Shown here: positions 42,516 through 52,974 of the stretch, one piece after another
How the letters are laid out: every line of letters starts with the position of its first letter
Position numbering within the stretch: the stretch's first letter is position 1
From: Cellulomonas edaphi
Lineage (GTDB): Bacteria; Actinomycetota; Actinomycetes; Actinomycetales; Cellulomonadaceae
Assembly (NCBI RefSeq): GCF_030362815.1
Contig: NZ_JAUCGR010000003.1
Span: 124,001 to 188,000, forward strand
DNA length: 64,000 nucleotides
Reading direction: 5' to 3'
Notes under the pieces: model-generated
What the model saw: the letters and a program-made list of their open reading frames with translations, nothing else
Told to the model about the DNA's origin: nothing
Databases searched by the model: none
Program-made: the position numbers and the translations under genes

Positions 42516-45080
42516 TCAGCCCAGCCCGACGGCCTTCACGTCGTCGTAGGCGAGCGCCAGCGGGCCCGTGGTCGCGCCCGAGCTCAGGTAGGCCGACACC
42601 CGGACCGCTCCCGGTGCCTGCAGTGCGGCGAGGGAGTCCGAGGCCGTGCTGGTCCAGCCCGCGGGCTCGGTGGTCCCGTCGCGCCAGACGCGCACACGCA
42701 GCGCGGTCGGCGAGGTGCCCTGCACCTGGAGCCGGACGTGCAGGGTGAGACCGGGCCCGAACGTCCCGGCGGGCAGCGTCGTCGTGGTCAGCACGGTCGA
42801 GCCGCTCAGCAGGCTCAGCTGGGTCGAGCCCGACGCGAGCAGCTTCAGACGCGCGGAGTAGTCCGTCGACCCGACCAGCCGGCCCGTCACGTACAGGTAC
42901 GCCGTGACGTCCGGCTGGGCCGCATAGGTGACGGTGGTGTGCAGGTCGGTCGCGGTGGACGCGACACCCGGGAGTGCGCCGGTCAGCGTGGATCCCGACG
43001 GCACCTGGATGCGGCCGACGCCGGAGCCCACGGAGAAGCGCGCGGCGGAGTTCACCGTCCAGGCGCCGCCGACGTCCGCGGTCCCCCACCCGCTCGCCAC
43101 CGTGCGCCCGAACGCGTCGGCCGCGAGCGCGGAGCTGGGCTCCGCGACCGTGACCTGCCGGGTGGTGCTGGCGGTCGCGCCGTCGTCGTCGGTGACCGTG
43201 AGGCCCACGGTGTAGTCGCCCGCGGACGCATACGTGTGGGTGGCCGCGGTGGTGCCCGCGGTGGCACCGTCCCCGAAGGTCCACGCCCGGGACACGATCG
43301 TCCCGTCGGGGTCGCTCGAGGCCGCCGAGTCGACCGCGACCGACAGCCCGCTGGGCGTCGCGACGAAGGAGGCCTGGGGCGGCTGGTTCACGGGGGGCGG
43401 CGTCGTGCCGACCTGCGTGACCAGGACGTCGTCGAACGAGGACACGAGCGCCCCACCGGTGGTGGTCCCGCTCGCGTACGTGGAGAGGCGGATGCCGCCC
43501 GGCGCCTGGAGCCCGCCGGTCGCATCGGTCGCGACCGCCTGCCACGTCGTCGGCTCGACGGTGCCGTCGCGCCACACCCGCGCCCGCAGGGCGGTCGGCG
43601 CGGTCCCCTCGGCCTGCACGCGTACGTGCACCCGCATGCCACCGCTCAGCGCGAAGCCCGGGCTGACCGCGCCGGACAGCGCCACGCCCGCGCGGAACAG
43701 CTGCAGCTGCAGCGCACCGGTCGGGGCGACCTTGATCCGGGCGGAGTAGTCCTGCGAGCCGACCAGTCGGCCGGTGAACGTGAGGTAGGCGGTCACGTCG
43801 GGGACACGGTCGAGCGCCACCGTGGCGTGCAGGTCCGTCGCGGTCGACCCCAGCGTGCCGAGCGTGGACGTGAGGGTCGAGCCCGGCGGCGTCGCCTGCC
43901 GGCCCGTTCCGTCGGTCACGGTGTAGCGCGAGGCCGCGCCGGCGTGGGTCCACGGGCCGCCGATCTCGGACGAGCCCCACCCCGAGGTCGTCGTCCGGCC
44001 GAACTGGTCCTTCGCCAGTGTGGGCGGGCCCATCGGCCCGGTCCCGGTCATGTCGTACGGGAGCACGAACTGGCTGTCGGCATCGGTCTCGGAGGCACCG
44101 AGCGACGGCGAGTAGGTGAACGCCCTGATCTCGTCCGCCGCCGGGTCGAACGTGTAGTAGCGCAGCCAGCCGTTGCCCCCGTTGGCCCGCTCCTGGTAAT
44201 CGCTGACCACCTGGTGCACGGGCGTGCCGCACGCGTTGTCGTCGGTGCGCCGCGCCTCGCCCAGGTCACCCGCGTGGAAGTGCCCGCTCACCACGAGGAA
44301 GATCGAGCAGCTGGTGGACACGAGGTTGTCCCACAGCTCCTGGCCGCTGTTGCCGCCGTCGGCCCGGATCACCTGCGCCGAGCGCTGACCCGTGAGGTCG
44401 AGGAAGCTGTGGGTCACCAGGATCGCGCGGCGGTCGGGGTAGGCGGCCAGCACCCGGCGCGCCCAGTCGACCGCCGCGTCCGGGGGCGCGTACTCCAGGC
44501 TGAGCACCAGGAAGTCCATGCCGCCCGCCGAGAACAGCGAGTAGCTGTCCGCGTTCTGCCGGTCGATCGCGTCGGGCCCGAACTGGTTCTGGCCGAGGTA
44601 GCCCCCGTACGAGGCGGTGGGCGGCGTCCACGCCGCGCCCGCGTACCGGCTCACGGGGAAGTACTGCCCGTAGCGGATCAGGGCGCCGTTGCTCATGTCC
44701 ATGTCGTGGTTGCCCGGCACGACGCTGGTGGGCACTCCCGCGGTATCGAGCATCCCCCAGTAGTCCGACGCACGCTGCCAGTTGGTGGTGTTGGACTCGA
44801 ACTCGACGATGTCGCCCAGGCTCGACACGAACGCCGTGCCCAGCTGGGCCCGGGTGTCGAGGATCCACTGCATCTGCTGGCCCATGATCGGGTGGTTCGT
44901 CACCGACTTGGTGTAGCCCTGGGTGTCGGGCACGACGACGAACGTGAACGGCGCGGGCGGGTCGTCGGCCACGGCCGGCGCGGCACCCGCCGCGGTCAGC
45001 GCGAGCGCCCCGGCCGCGAGGCAGGCCGCGACGAGGCGACGGGTCGAACGCCGGGCGACGGTGCCCGCGGTCCGTGGCAT
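42516..45080 (-). CDS. Secreted metallophosphoesterase with duplicated beta-rich modules and PKD domain
   Basis: An 854-residue exported protein. A signal peptide (about residues 1-38) is followed by a calcineurin-like phosphoesterase domain (about 45-340) with TFVVVPDTQGY, SLGDIVE, VPGNHDMD, LVTHSF and SGHFHAGD, all metal ligands present. Two related modules of about 200 residues follow, at about 356-555 (starting DQFGRTTTSGWGSSEIGG) and about 650-854 (starting DAFGRTVASGWGTADVGG), with a PKD domain between them (about 563-643, AWTFGDGATAG). The modules look like lectin-type beta sandwiches. Substrate unknown. TTGACA about 55 bases upstream is a possible -35. Confidence 0.85.
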   Translation of the reverse strand: MPRTAGTVARRSTRRLVAACLAAGALALTAAGAAPAVADDPPAPFTFVVVPDTQGYTKSVTNHPIMGQQMQWILDTRAQLGTAFVSSLGDIVEFESNTTNWQRASDYWGMLDTAGVPTSVVPGNHDMDMSNGALIRYGQYFPVSRYAGAAWTPPTASYGGYLGQNQFGPDAIDRQNADSYSLFSAGGMDFLVLSLEYAPPDAAVDWARRVLAAYPDRRAILVTHSFLDLTGQRSAQVIRADGGNSGQELWDNLVSTSCSIFLVVSGHFHAGDLGEARRTDDNACGTPVHQVVSDYQERANGGNGWLRYYTFDPAADEIRAFTYSPSLGASETDADSQFVLPYDMTGTGPMGPPTLAKDQFGRTTTSGWGSSEIGGPWTHAGAASRYTVTDGTGRQATPPGSTLTSTLGTLGSTATDLHATVALDRVPDVTAYLTFTGRLVGSQDYSARIKVAPTGALQLQLFRAGVALSGAVSPGFALSGGMRVHVRVQAEGTAPTALRARVWRDGTVEPTTWQAVATDATGGLQAPGGIRLSTYASGTTTGGALVSSFDDVLVTQVGTTPPPVNQPPQASFVATPSGLSVAVDSAASSDPDGTIVSRAWTFGDGATAGTTAATHTYASAGDYTVGLTVTDDDGATASTTRQVTVAEPSSALAADAFGRTVASGWGTADVGGAWTVNSAARFSVGSGVGRIQVPSGSTLTGALPGVASTATDLHTTVTYAAQPDVTAYLYVTGRLVGSTDYSARLKLLASGSTQLSLLSGSTVLTTTTLPAGTFGPGLTLHVRLQVQGTSPTALRVRVWRDGTTEPAGWTSTASDSLAALQAPGAVRVSAYLSSGATTGPLALAYDDVKAVGLG

Positions 45081-45169
45081 GGGCGGCTCCTGACGGCTTC
45101 CAGGCCACGGTCCACCCGACGTCGGAGGGTGTCAAGATCCAACCAAGTCGGACATATCCAACAGCGCCC

Positions 45170-45190
45170 CGCGCGCCCCCTTCGGGGCCG
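45170..45190 (-). terminator. Possible terminator after the large surface protein
   Basis: A short hairpin CCCC-TTC-GGGG (45177-45187) in a GC-rich surround lies 13-26 bases past the stop of the large surface protein gene and before the metallophosphoesterase promoter region. It is small, so the call is weak. Confidence 0.35.
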
Positions 45191-45202
45191 CAGCCGTGCC
45201 GC

Positions 45203-48200
45203 TCAGACGGTGCGCCTGCGCCGCAGCGTGACCAGCACCGCACCCGCGAGCACGAGGGAAGCCGTCGCCGCGATCCCTCGCGCCACGTCGGCACCGGTGT
45301 TCGACAGGTCACCCGGCGACGGCAGCACACCTCCGCCACCGTCCGCGCAGGAGACTGGCGCGGATGGGTCGACGGCAGCCCCGGACGACGAGCCCGTCCC
45401 TCCCGTCGCCGACCCCGAGCCGTCCGACCAGGTGTTGATCACGTCCACCGGCGCGCAGACGTCGTCGCCGACCGGGAGCGCGAACGAGGCGGACGTCGCC
45501 GTGCCCTCGCCGGGGTCGCTGACCGTGCTCTCACCGTCGACGACGATCTCGACGCTGTCCGCACTACCGGCGTCCGTCTCGGTCACCACGCAGTCGGCCC
45601 CTTGAGGCAGGTCGAGATAGACGGCCTCCCAGCCGTCCGCCTCGGACACCTCCCGCGCGGGGCCGCCCGGGATGTCCACGTCGACCGTGTCGCCGTCGAC
45701 CACCTGTGTGCAGGCGAGGGACACCGTGAAGACGTCGCCAGCGTGCGCAGCGGCGTCGTCTCCGGTCAGGGTCTTGAAGACGCGCACCTCGCCGACGTCG
45801 AACGTGTTGGTCACGGTCACCGCGGCCGGGTCGCCCTCGGGAACGACGACCGTGGTGCCGCCGGCGTCGCCCGCCGCGATGACGGTGCTGGTCGCGCCGC
45901 CGGTCGCCGGTTCCGTGACCGTGCACTCCGCACCGACCGGGAGGCCCTCGTAGGTGACCGGCGACCCGGGCGTGATCTCTCGCGACGCCCCGCCGGGGAT
46001 GTCGACGTCGGCCCCCTCGAACGTGCACGCGAGCGAGACCTCGAACGGCCCGCCGCCGTAGAGCTCGGCGCCGTCGCCGTCCACGACCTTGTCCACCGTG
46101 ATCGCACCGTCGTCGAACGTGTTGGTGGCCACGATGGCGACCGTGCCCTCGCGCCCGAGGACGTGGGGCGGGACGACGACGTCGACGGACGACCCGTCGG
46201 TGACCACAGGGTCACCACGACCGGTCGTGACCGACATGCTCGTCGAGCTCGCACCACCCGTCCCGGTCTCTGTGAGCGTGCAGTCCGCACCGACCGGTAG
46301 GTCGTCGTACGTCACCGGGTCCCCGGGCACCAGGGTGTGCGTGGCGCCGCCGGGGATGCCGACGCGCTCGTCGTCGAAGGTGCACGCCAACGACACCTCG
46401 AACGGACCCGCGCCGAACTCGTCGGCTCCGTCGCCGTCGACGACCTTGTCGACCGTGATCCGCCCGACGTCGAACGTGTTCGTCGCCGTCACCTCGACCG
46501 GGTCGTCACCCGCCGAACCGATCGTCACCCGCGACGGCTGGATGCTCGTCGACGTGGCGCCGCCCGCGCGAGGTTCGCTCACCCGGCAGACAGCACCGAC
46601 TGGCAGCCTCGAGATCTGGGCCGACAGCGGCCCGGCGCCGCCGAGCACCACGGGGCTGTCGTAGACCACGCGCGGGCGGTTCGGGCCTGCTCCGTCGTCG
46701 TCGAAGGTGCAGGTGACATGGAGTGCGAACGGTCCAGCGCCGTACAGCTGGACGCCGTCGCCGGCGACGACCTTGGTCAGGTCCATCTCGCCGACGTCGA
46801 ACGTGTTGGTGATCTGGGCCGTGTTGCGCGGGCCGCCCGCGAGGTCGCCGACGAGGTTCACGGTCGCTCGATTCCCCGGCGTGACGACGGGGGGACGCGA
46901 TCCCTCCTGGACGGTCACGTCGATGTCCGTCGCGTTGCCCGTGGCCGTCTCGGTGACCTCGCAGTCCGCGCCGACCGGCAGGCCCGTGAGCGCGATCTCC
47001 CCGCCGCCCTCGATGGTGAGGTCCATCGGCTCGGCGGGCCCGTAGCCGTCCGCGTAGACCGGGTTGCCGAGGAAGGTGCAGCGCACCTGGACCTCGAACG
47101 GCCCGAAGTCGTCCGGGTCACCGTTCTGGTCGACCGCCTCGGAGACGACCTCCTTGGAGATGACCAGGCTCGCCAGGTCATAGCGGTTGACCGCCAGGAT
47201 CGTGGTGGGGTTCTCGGGGTCTTCGCTGTCGATGGTGACCGTCGGGACGATCAGCTGGGTCTGCCCGTTGAGTGGGGTGCTCTCGGCCACGGTGCACTCG
47301 GCGCCATACGGGATGTCGGGGACCGTGACGGGAGTTCCGGGGGTCACCGTGATCGCGATGGGCGGCAGGGCGGTCTCGAGGAAAGTGCCGACGGCGGACG
47401 TGCAGGTGACCTGCAGGTGGAACTCCGCGGGCGCGTACTTCGCGCCGTCACCGATCACCCTCTTCGACACCTGCAGCGGTCCGCTCGCTGTCGCCACGCC
47501 CACCTTCGTGCCCTCGGTCGGCAGCAGGTTCACGCTCCCCCGATCAGTCACGGCGACTCCGCTCACCGCCGCCGAGTTCCACGCGACCGCCCGGTCTCCC
47601 GCATCAGGGACCGTCGCGGGGGTCATCGTCGTGCCCTCGATGGCCACCGTCTGAGCCGGTCGGAACGGGGCGTCGTCCGGGAAGGTCACGACGACCTTGA
47701 GCGCCGTCATCGACTCGTAGACCGCCTGGCTCTCCCCTCCGACCAGCTGCACCCACCCGGTCGCGGGGTCGTCCGTGGGGCAGGTCGGTTCGCGCAAGGG
47801 ATCTTGCAGGTCGTCCATGCAGTAGTCCTGCACGGTCGAGTAGTAGAACGCTGCCGTCGCGTCGGCGGGTGCGTTGACGAGCGCCGGCGGGTGCGCCCGG
47901 TCCGGCACAGGACGCCAGAGCGAACCGCGCTCACCGGAGGCGAACGAGCCCGTGTCGCCAGGGGCAGGGAGGCGGTCGTAGATGACGAGCTTGCTCATCG
48001 GAAGGTTCCCGACGTTCTCCACGCGGACCTGCCAGGTCTCGTCGTGACCCGGAGGGATGACGGGAGTGCACGGGTAGAGGTAGTAGCCGTCGGCGTCCGG
48101 TGTGCAGGTCACATCCTGGTTCGCCGCGTCGGGATCCACCAGGACGTCCAGCTGGTCGCCGTCCGTCGCCTTGACCGCCTTGGACTGCGCGAGCACCGCC

Positions 48201-51200
48201 GCCGGGATCGGGGTCACGTCGGCCTCGGCCTCGCACTCGCCGGTCTCCGGGTTCAGGCGCACCTCGCACGTGTCCCAGGGGCGATCGCCAGTGACCCCGG
48301 CGGTGTTGTTCACCGTGGTGTTCGCGGTCAGCCCGGTACGGAACTGCACCTGGACCGTGATCGTGTAGGTCTGCCCGACCTCGAGCACGGTTCCTTCCGG
48401 GAAGGTGAACGTGAGCGCGAAGAGGTTGCCGGAGGCGTCGACCGTGACGTCCGCCGGGTCGGTGGGCATCGCCGGTCCGTTCGCGGGCGCGGGTGCGGCA
48501 CCGGTCAGGGCGTAGGCGTAGTGCTCGTCGACACCGTCGGCGAGGCGCAGCTCTGGACCGTCGGCATCCCGCGGCATCGGGTCGTCGGTCACGACGGGGT
48601 CGTAGATCGGCCGGTTGCCGGTGTTCGTGATCGCGATGTTCATCGGGAACACCGCATCGGGCGCTTCGGTGCCGCGGCTGACGGTGCCGTCGAAGTCCTT
48701 GACGATCCGGACGCCGTTCTCGGCATGCTCGTAGGTGATCACACCCCGCGCGTCCGCATCCCCGCTGACCTGGACGAGGTCCCCGGTCGGGTCGTCGGGG
48801 TCGATCACCAGGTCGGCCCCCGTGACGGTCGCCATCACGTCGTTGGTCGCGAGGCCCGGCGCGTCCTCCCCCGGCGCCGGGGCGTTCGTCGCGAGGTCGC
48901 TCGGCACCGCCGTCGCCGGGTCGGAGCGCAGCGTGTCGCGCACCCGGACGTCGAGATGGACCGCCTGAGTCGGGTCTGCTGGGTTCTCCCAGATCGCACC
49001 GTCCGCCCGGGTGAACGTGAATCGCAGGCCCGTGACGTCTTCCGCCGAGACGTTGCCGGGGAGCGCGAACGTCGCGCCCGGCGTGCCGTTCGTCCACTGC
49101 CCACCGGTGAAGGTGTCGCTCGCGGGGTCGTACGAGCCCCCCGTGTAGGCGTCGACCTGAACCTGGTCGATCGGCGCGGTGAGGGTGGACGCGTCGAAGC
49201 CGACCAGGTCGTACTGGTTCCAGAAGCTTCCGTCGACGTCGGTCAGCGTCATCTCGACCGCGCGGGACGGGCCCGTCGGGCGCCCCGCGATGGTCAGCGT
49301 CGAGGTCGGGTTCGGCTCCGCGTCCGAGCCGGGCTCGACGATGGACGCCGGGCTGAACGACTTGGTCTCCTCCATGCCGATCCGCGCGTCCCGGAGCTCC
49401 ATGTCCGCCGTGTCCCAGGCTCGCGGGTTGTCGGCCGACGTCCCGCCCGGGTCCGTGACCTCGGCGCCGGCGCTGTTGGCCACCGGAGAGTAGCCGGCGA
49501 CCTCGACACGCGTGGTCGGCTGGTACCGGTCGAACTCACGCAGCTTCAGCGTGAGGTCGAGGACACCCTCGGCCTGGGAGACGATCCGCCCGTCGAAGCG
49601 GACCTCCACGCCGACGACGTCGGCGAGTGCCGCAGGCGCGAGCGCCTCCGCCTCCACCTCCGTGTAATCCGTCGAGACGCCCGCCTGGGTCGTGAGCCTG
49701 ACCGTCGTGCCACCGTCGGGGAAGGCATCGTCGCCGACAGGCGCAGTGCCCTCTGGCGCGGTCACGACGATGTTCGTGAGGGTGAACGCGTCGAAGGGCT
49801 GCGTGCCCGCAGTCGTCTCGGGCTCGACGTCGGCCCCCGCGCTCGACGGCTCGGCGATCCGCAACGTGTCGACCCTCGCCACGGAGTTGTTGGTGGCCGT
49901 GAGGAGCGCGTGGGTCGACGGGTAGGCCGTGTCCGGGGTGCCCTCCGGCGGGACCGAGATCGGGCCGCCGGTCCACTCCTTCGTGATGCCCACGTTGATC
50001 GGCGTGTCGATGATGAGGACGTCGTCGTCGTCGACGTCGGTCCGCGTCGCGCCCTGGAACGTGGCCGTGGCGCTCGCCGTGTCGTCCACGAGGCCCGGGT
50101 TCGCCGCACCCTCGTTGTAGATCGTGCCGTTCGTGGCACCGAGGACCGGGCTTCCGTCGCTCCGCTTCTCGTCCCGCAGCTGGAAGGTCAGGTCGAGGTG
50201 GCGACCGTCGGCCTGCGTCGAGCGCGCCACACCGTCACCCGCCGCGGGGACGGTGGGATCGCTCGGGAACTCGGCTCGGGACGGGGACTCGGTGTACGTC
50301 AGGCGCACCGACGTGGCCGCCGCGCTCTCGTCGGCGGACAACGTGTACCCGGGGAACGATCCGACGCACGGGACGGCGACGCTGCAGGGGTCCCCGACGG
50401 CGTCCACCCATGTGCCACCGATGAACAGCTCGACCCCGGTGATCGCGTCGTACCGCATGAGCGGGTCGGTCGCGGCATCGACGGCCTCGACCCGGCGCAG
50501 ATCGAACGCGTCGTAGAACGAGTCGGCGATCACGGTGCCGGCGGGTGCGGCCACGTCGCTGAGGACCATGGGGTCCACGCCGTTGAAGCCGTTGGTGGAC
50601 CAGGTGAGCTGCGCCGTGATCTGGTCCTGCGTGCGGGCGCGCAGCGAGTACGGCTCGTCCGACTGGCCCGGAGGCGCGAGGAACGTCTTGTCGAAGAAGT
50701 CGAGGTCGCCTGGATCGGTCGGCACGGGGAACGGGTCGACCGTGTCGCAGCCCTCCGCCGGGGCAGTCGGATCGACCGTGGCGGACGACGCGCTCGACGC
50801 ACCGCAGTTGGAGATCGGAGCGTCGCGTTCCTCGGGACCGTCGTACGCGGCCACGACGTTCGGCTGGAACGAGGTGCCGGGAGGAAACCCGGCGTCCGAG
50901 TGGTAGGAGAACTGCACGCCATGGGCATCCGCGGGTAGGTCGCAGTTGACCGTCGTCGGGCCGGCGAACGTTCCGCAGCTCGGGTCCGTCACCCACTGCG
51001 TGCCGTCCCAGTAGCTGACCGTCAACGTCGAGCCTGCGGGCACGTCCGTCGAGCGCACCGCGGTCGCGTCGAAGTCGGACCAGAACTCGCCGGGATCGGC
51101 AGGGTCGGTGGGGTCCTGGATCACCACGTCGTTCGCGCCGGTCGTCGACCCGTCGGGGCCGAACGGGAGCAGCTGGGTCGGGAGCTGGACGATGACGGTC

Positions 51201-52816
51201 TGGCCAGGAAGCGCGGGGATGGTCGACGGCGAGATGTTCTTGCCCGTCTCCGTCGCGAGGCGGTCGGTCAGGGTCACGAGGTCGGCCGACGCGGTGTCGT
51301 CGGCGTTGGGGACGGTGGCTGTGACCTCGTTGGGGTGGGTGACGTCGTCCGCGGCCTGGTCGGGGTCGGTGTCCGCCGTGAACGGGACGGATGCCTCGGC
51401 GCCGGAGACGATGGGACCCGTGAACGTGACGGCGAAGCCGGTGACGTCGCAGCCGGGCGGAGGGTTCGGCAGGGTGTTCGGGGTCGCGGTGCTCACGCTC
51501 GGCGTCGTGGCGTCCGCGCAGGCGAAGGTCACGCGCGCGGTGTCGGCGTTCGCAGGCCACTGCACGCCCGTGCCGTCCCCGTCGGGCCCGAATCCCGTGA
51601 AGGTCAGCGGGTCCGCACCCTCGAAGGGGCTGTCCGTGCCCGGCGAGGGCTCCGTGATGGTCATGGACGTCGTCGGGTCACCGTTGTTCGTCGCACCGAT
51701 CGTCACCGTCGTCGGGTCTCCGGCACTCACCGTCGCCGGGTCGAACGACTTGGAAGCCGTGACGCTGTTGTTCGGCGGCGTGATGACGTACGTGTCGTCG
51801 GCGTCGGTCGGAGTCGACTCGTCGCCCCCGTGCGTGACATGCGACGTCGCGTCGTTCGCCACCGTCGTCGGGTCGGTCAGCGCGGTGACCGCATCGGTCT
51901 GCTCGACCGCGACCGGGACCGACGCGGTCGCGCCAGGCTGGATGTCGCCGCTGAACGTGTAGCGGACACCCAGGACGTCCTCCGAGGGCGTCGCATCGGT
52001 GAGCGGCTCCCAGGAGTCGCCGTCCCAGTACTCCTCCGTGACCGTGTCGGCGTTCGGCGGGTACGTGATCTCTCCCGTGCCGGTGTACCCCAGCAGCGTG
52101 AACGGGTTCGGGGCGGCCGACGGATCCACCGGGTCCTGGATGACGAGCGTGTCGACCGGGTCGTTCGACGTGTTGGTCGAGCCCAGCGTCACCGTGGCTG
52201 CCGTGCCGGGAGACGCGATGCCGCCCGTCGGCTCGATCGACTTCGTCGTGTCCGAGTCGAGCACGAGCGGCACGATCGGCGCGATCGCATCGGACGCGTC
52301 CTGGCTGGCGGCGTTGTCGGCCACGACGGTTGCGGTGTTGGTGATGGACTGGCCGCTCTGCGAGAACGGCAGGTCGGGATCGACCTCCGCAGTGACCAGG
52401 ATCTGCGCCTGCCCGCCGTTCGGCACGCTCGGGTTCGTGTAGGTCACCGTGTTCGAGTCGGTGTCGGCATCGATGACACCCCCGGCCGGGCCGCTCTGGA
52501 TGGACGCACTGACGAGGTCGACGCCGTCGGGCAGCGGGTCGGTGAGCACCGTGTTAGTGCACGGGTTCGCGTTCGGGTCGGAGCAGGAGACGGTGACGAC
52601 CCACTGGACCTGGTCCCCGGGCTGGTAGGGGCCCTGCGAGATCTCGACCTTCTGGATGCCCCAGTCGGCGGCAGCCGCCGGGAGCGCCGGGACCACCACC
52701 AACGGGACCGCGATCAGCGCTGCAGCGGCCCCCGCGGCCGCGAGGTCGGTCAGGCGTGGTCGTCGCTGGGTTCGAGGAGGTCGCGCCCGCTGGCTGTCCC
52801 CATCCGACGACCGCAT
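45203..52816 (-). CDS. Giant cell-surface protein with DUF11-like and DUF5979 repeats and sortase signal
   Basis: A 2,537-residue exported protein. The ATG at 52816 follows GGAGGG; the signal peptide ends about residue 50 (LPAAAADWG). The long N-terminal part (about 50-1770) is a series of Thr/Asp/Pro-rich beta domains of the DUF11/conserved-repeat kind (e.g. ITNTATVVADNAASQD). From about 1780 to 2440 come six DUF5979-type repeats, each opening like ITVDKVVDGDG and containing a Cys in FEVSLACTF. The C-terminus has LSNTGAD, a hydrophobic span and RRRR: a variant of LPxTG, so sortase anchoring is expected. Likely an adhesin or stalk. It follows tsaD by 158 bases. Confidence 0.85.
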   Translation of the reverse strand: MRSSDGDSQRARPPRTQRRPRLTDLAAAGAAAALIAVPLVVVPALPAAAADWGIQKVEISQGPYQPGDQVQWVVTVSCSDPNANPCTNTVLTDPLPDGVDLVSASIQSGPAGGVIDADTDSNTVTYTNPSVPNGGQAQILVTAEVDPDLPFSQSGQSITNTATVVADNAASQDASDAIAPIVPLVLDSDTTKSIEPTGGIASPGTAATVTLGSTNTSNDPVDTLVIQDPVDPSAAPNPFTLLGYTGTGEITYPPNADTVTEEYWDGDSWEPLTDATPSEDVLGVRYTFSGDIQPGATASVPVAVEQTDAVTALTDPTTVANDATSHVTHGGDESTPTDADDTYVITPPNNSVTASKSFDPATVSAGDPTTVTIGATNNGDPTTSMTITEPSPGTDSPFEGADPLTFTGFGPDGDGTGVQWPANADTARVTFACADATTPSVSTATPNTLPNPPPGCDVTGFAVTFTGPIVSGAEASVPFTADTDPDQAADDVTHPNEVTATVPNADDTASADLVTLTDRLATETGKNISPSTIPALPGQTVIVQLPTQLLPFGPDGSTTGANDVVIQDPTDPADPGEFWSDFDATAVRSTDVPAGSTLTVSYWDGTQWVTDPSCGTFAGPTTVNCDLPADAHGVQFSYHSDAGFPPGTSFQPNVVAAYDGPEERDAPISNCGASSASSATVDPTAPAEGCDTVDPFPVPTDPGDLDFFDKTFLAPPGQSDEPYSLRARTQDQITAQLTWSTNGFNGVDPMVLSDVAAPAGTVIADSFYDAFDLRRVEAVDAATDPLMRYDAITGVELFIGGTWVDAVGDPCSVAVPCVGSFPGYTLSADESAAATSVRLTYTESPSRAEFPSDPTVPAAGDGVARSTQADGRHLDLTFQLRDEKRSDGSPVLGATNGTIYNEGAANPGLVDDTASATATFQGATRTDVDDDDVLIIDTPINVGITKEWTGGPISVPPEGTPDTAYPSTHALLTATNNSVARVDTLRIAEPSSAGADVEPETTAGTQPFDAFTLTNIVVTAPEGTAPVGDDAFPDGGTTVRLTTQAGVSTDYTEVEAEALAPAALADVVGVEVRFDGRIVSQAEGVLDLTLKLREFDRYQPTTRVEVAGYSPVANSAGAEVTDPGGTSADNPRAWDTADMELRDARIGMEETKSFSPASIVEPGSDAEPNPTSTLTIAGRPTGPSRAVEMTLTDVDGSFWNQYDLVGFDASTLTAPIDQVQVDAYTGGSYDPASDTFTGGQWTNGTPGATFALPGNVSAEDVTGLRFTFTRADGAIWENPADPTQAVHLDVRVRDTLRSDPATAVPSDLATNAPAPGEDAPGLATNDVMATVTGADLVIDPDDPTGDLVQVSGDADARGVITYEHAENGVRIVKDFDGTVSRGTEAPDAVFPMNIAITNTGNRPIYDPVVTDDPMPRDADGPELRLADGVDEHYAYALTGAAPAPANGPAMPTDPADVTVDASGNLFALTFTFPEGTVLEVGQTYTITVQVQFRTGLTANTTVNNTAGVTGDRPWDTCEVRLNPETGECEAEADVTPIPAAVLAQSKAVKATDGDQLDVLVDPDAANQDVTCTPDADGYYLYPCTPVIPPGHDETWQVRVENVGNLPMSKLVIYDRLPAPGDTGSFASGERGSLWRPVPDRAHPPALVNAPADATAAFYYSTVQDYCMDDLQDPLREPTCPTDDPATGWVQLVGGESQAVYESMTALKVVVTFPDDAPFRPAQTVAIEGTTMTPATVPDAGDRAVAWNSAAVSGVAVTDRGSVNLLPTEGTKVGVATASGPLQVSKRVIGDGAKYAPAEFHLQVTCTSAVGTFLETALPPIAITVTPGTPVTVPDIPYGAECTVAESTPLNGQTQLIVPTVTIDSEDPENPTTILAVNRYDLASLVISKEVVSEAVDQNGDPDDFGPFEVQVRCTFLGNPVYADGYGPAEPMDLTIEGGGEIALTGLPVGADCEVTETATGNATDIDVTVQEGSRPPVVTPGNRATVNLVGDLAGGPRNTAQITNTFDVGEMDLTKVVAGDGVQLYGAGPFALHVTCTFDDDGAGPNRPRVVYDSPVVLGGAGPLSAQISRLPVGAVCRVSEPRAGGATSTSIQPSRVTIGSAGDDPVEVTATNTFDVGRITVDKVVDGDGADEFGAGPFEVSLACTFDDERVGIPGGATHTLVPGDPVTYDDLPVGADCTLTETGTGGASSTSMSVTTGRGDPVVTDGSSVDVVVPPHVLGREGTVAIVATNTFDDGAITVDKVVDGDGAELYGGGPFEVSLACTFEGADVDIPGGASREITPGSPVTYEGLPVGAECTVTEPATGGATSTVIAAGDAGGTTVVVPEGDPAAVTVTNTFDVGEVRVFKTLTGDDAAAHAGDVFTVSLACTQVVDGDTVDVDIPGGPAREVSEADGWEAVYLDLPQGADCVVTETDAGSADSVEIVVDGESTVSDPGEGTATSASFALPVGDDVCAPVDVINTWSDGSGSATGGTGSSSGAAVDPSAPVSCADGGGGVLPSPGDLSNTGADVARGIAATASLVLAGAVLVTLRRRRTV

Positions 52817-52974
52817 CGCGGCACCCTCCGCTCGCCTCGCCCCGCGCACGCCCGCTGGCGGAGCACTTCAGACAAAGCGACCATCTCACACGGAGCCCGA
52901 CGACGTCGCCCGGCGGGGCCGGACGCTTCAGCGCTGAACGTGCACCTGATCCATCGCCCAGGCGGCGGATGTGG

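Noticed and set aside
45081-45202. TTGGAT direct repeats upstream of the metallophosphoesterase gene
   Set aside because: Two 6-base copies 18 bases apart are within chance expectation and no regulator is suggested.
46337-50938. Plus-strand open frame of over 1,500 codons inside the surface protein gene
   Set aside because: Antisense to a protein with signal peptide, repeats and sorting signal; its own product is Arg/Gly/Val-rich without domains.
52927-52938. Perfect palindrome TTCAGCGCTGAA between tsaD and the surface protein gene
   Set aside because: Short, contains the common AGCGCT core, and no matching regulator or second copy was found; may be chance.
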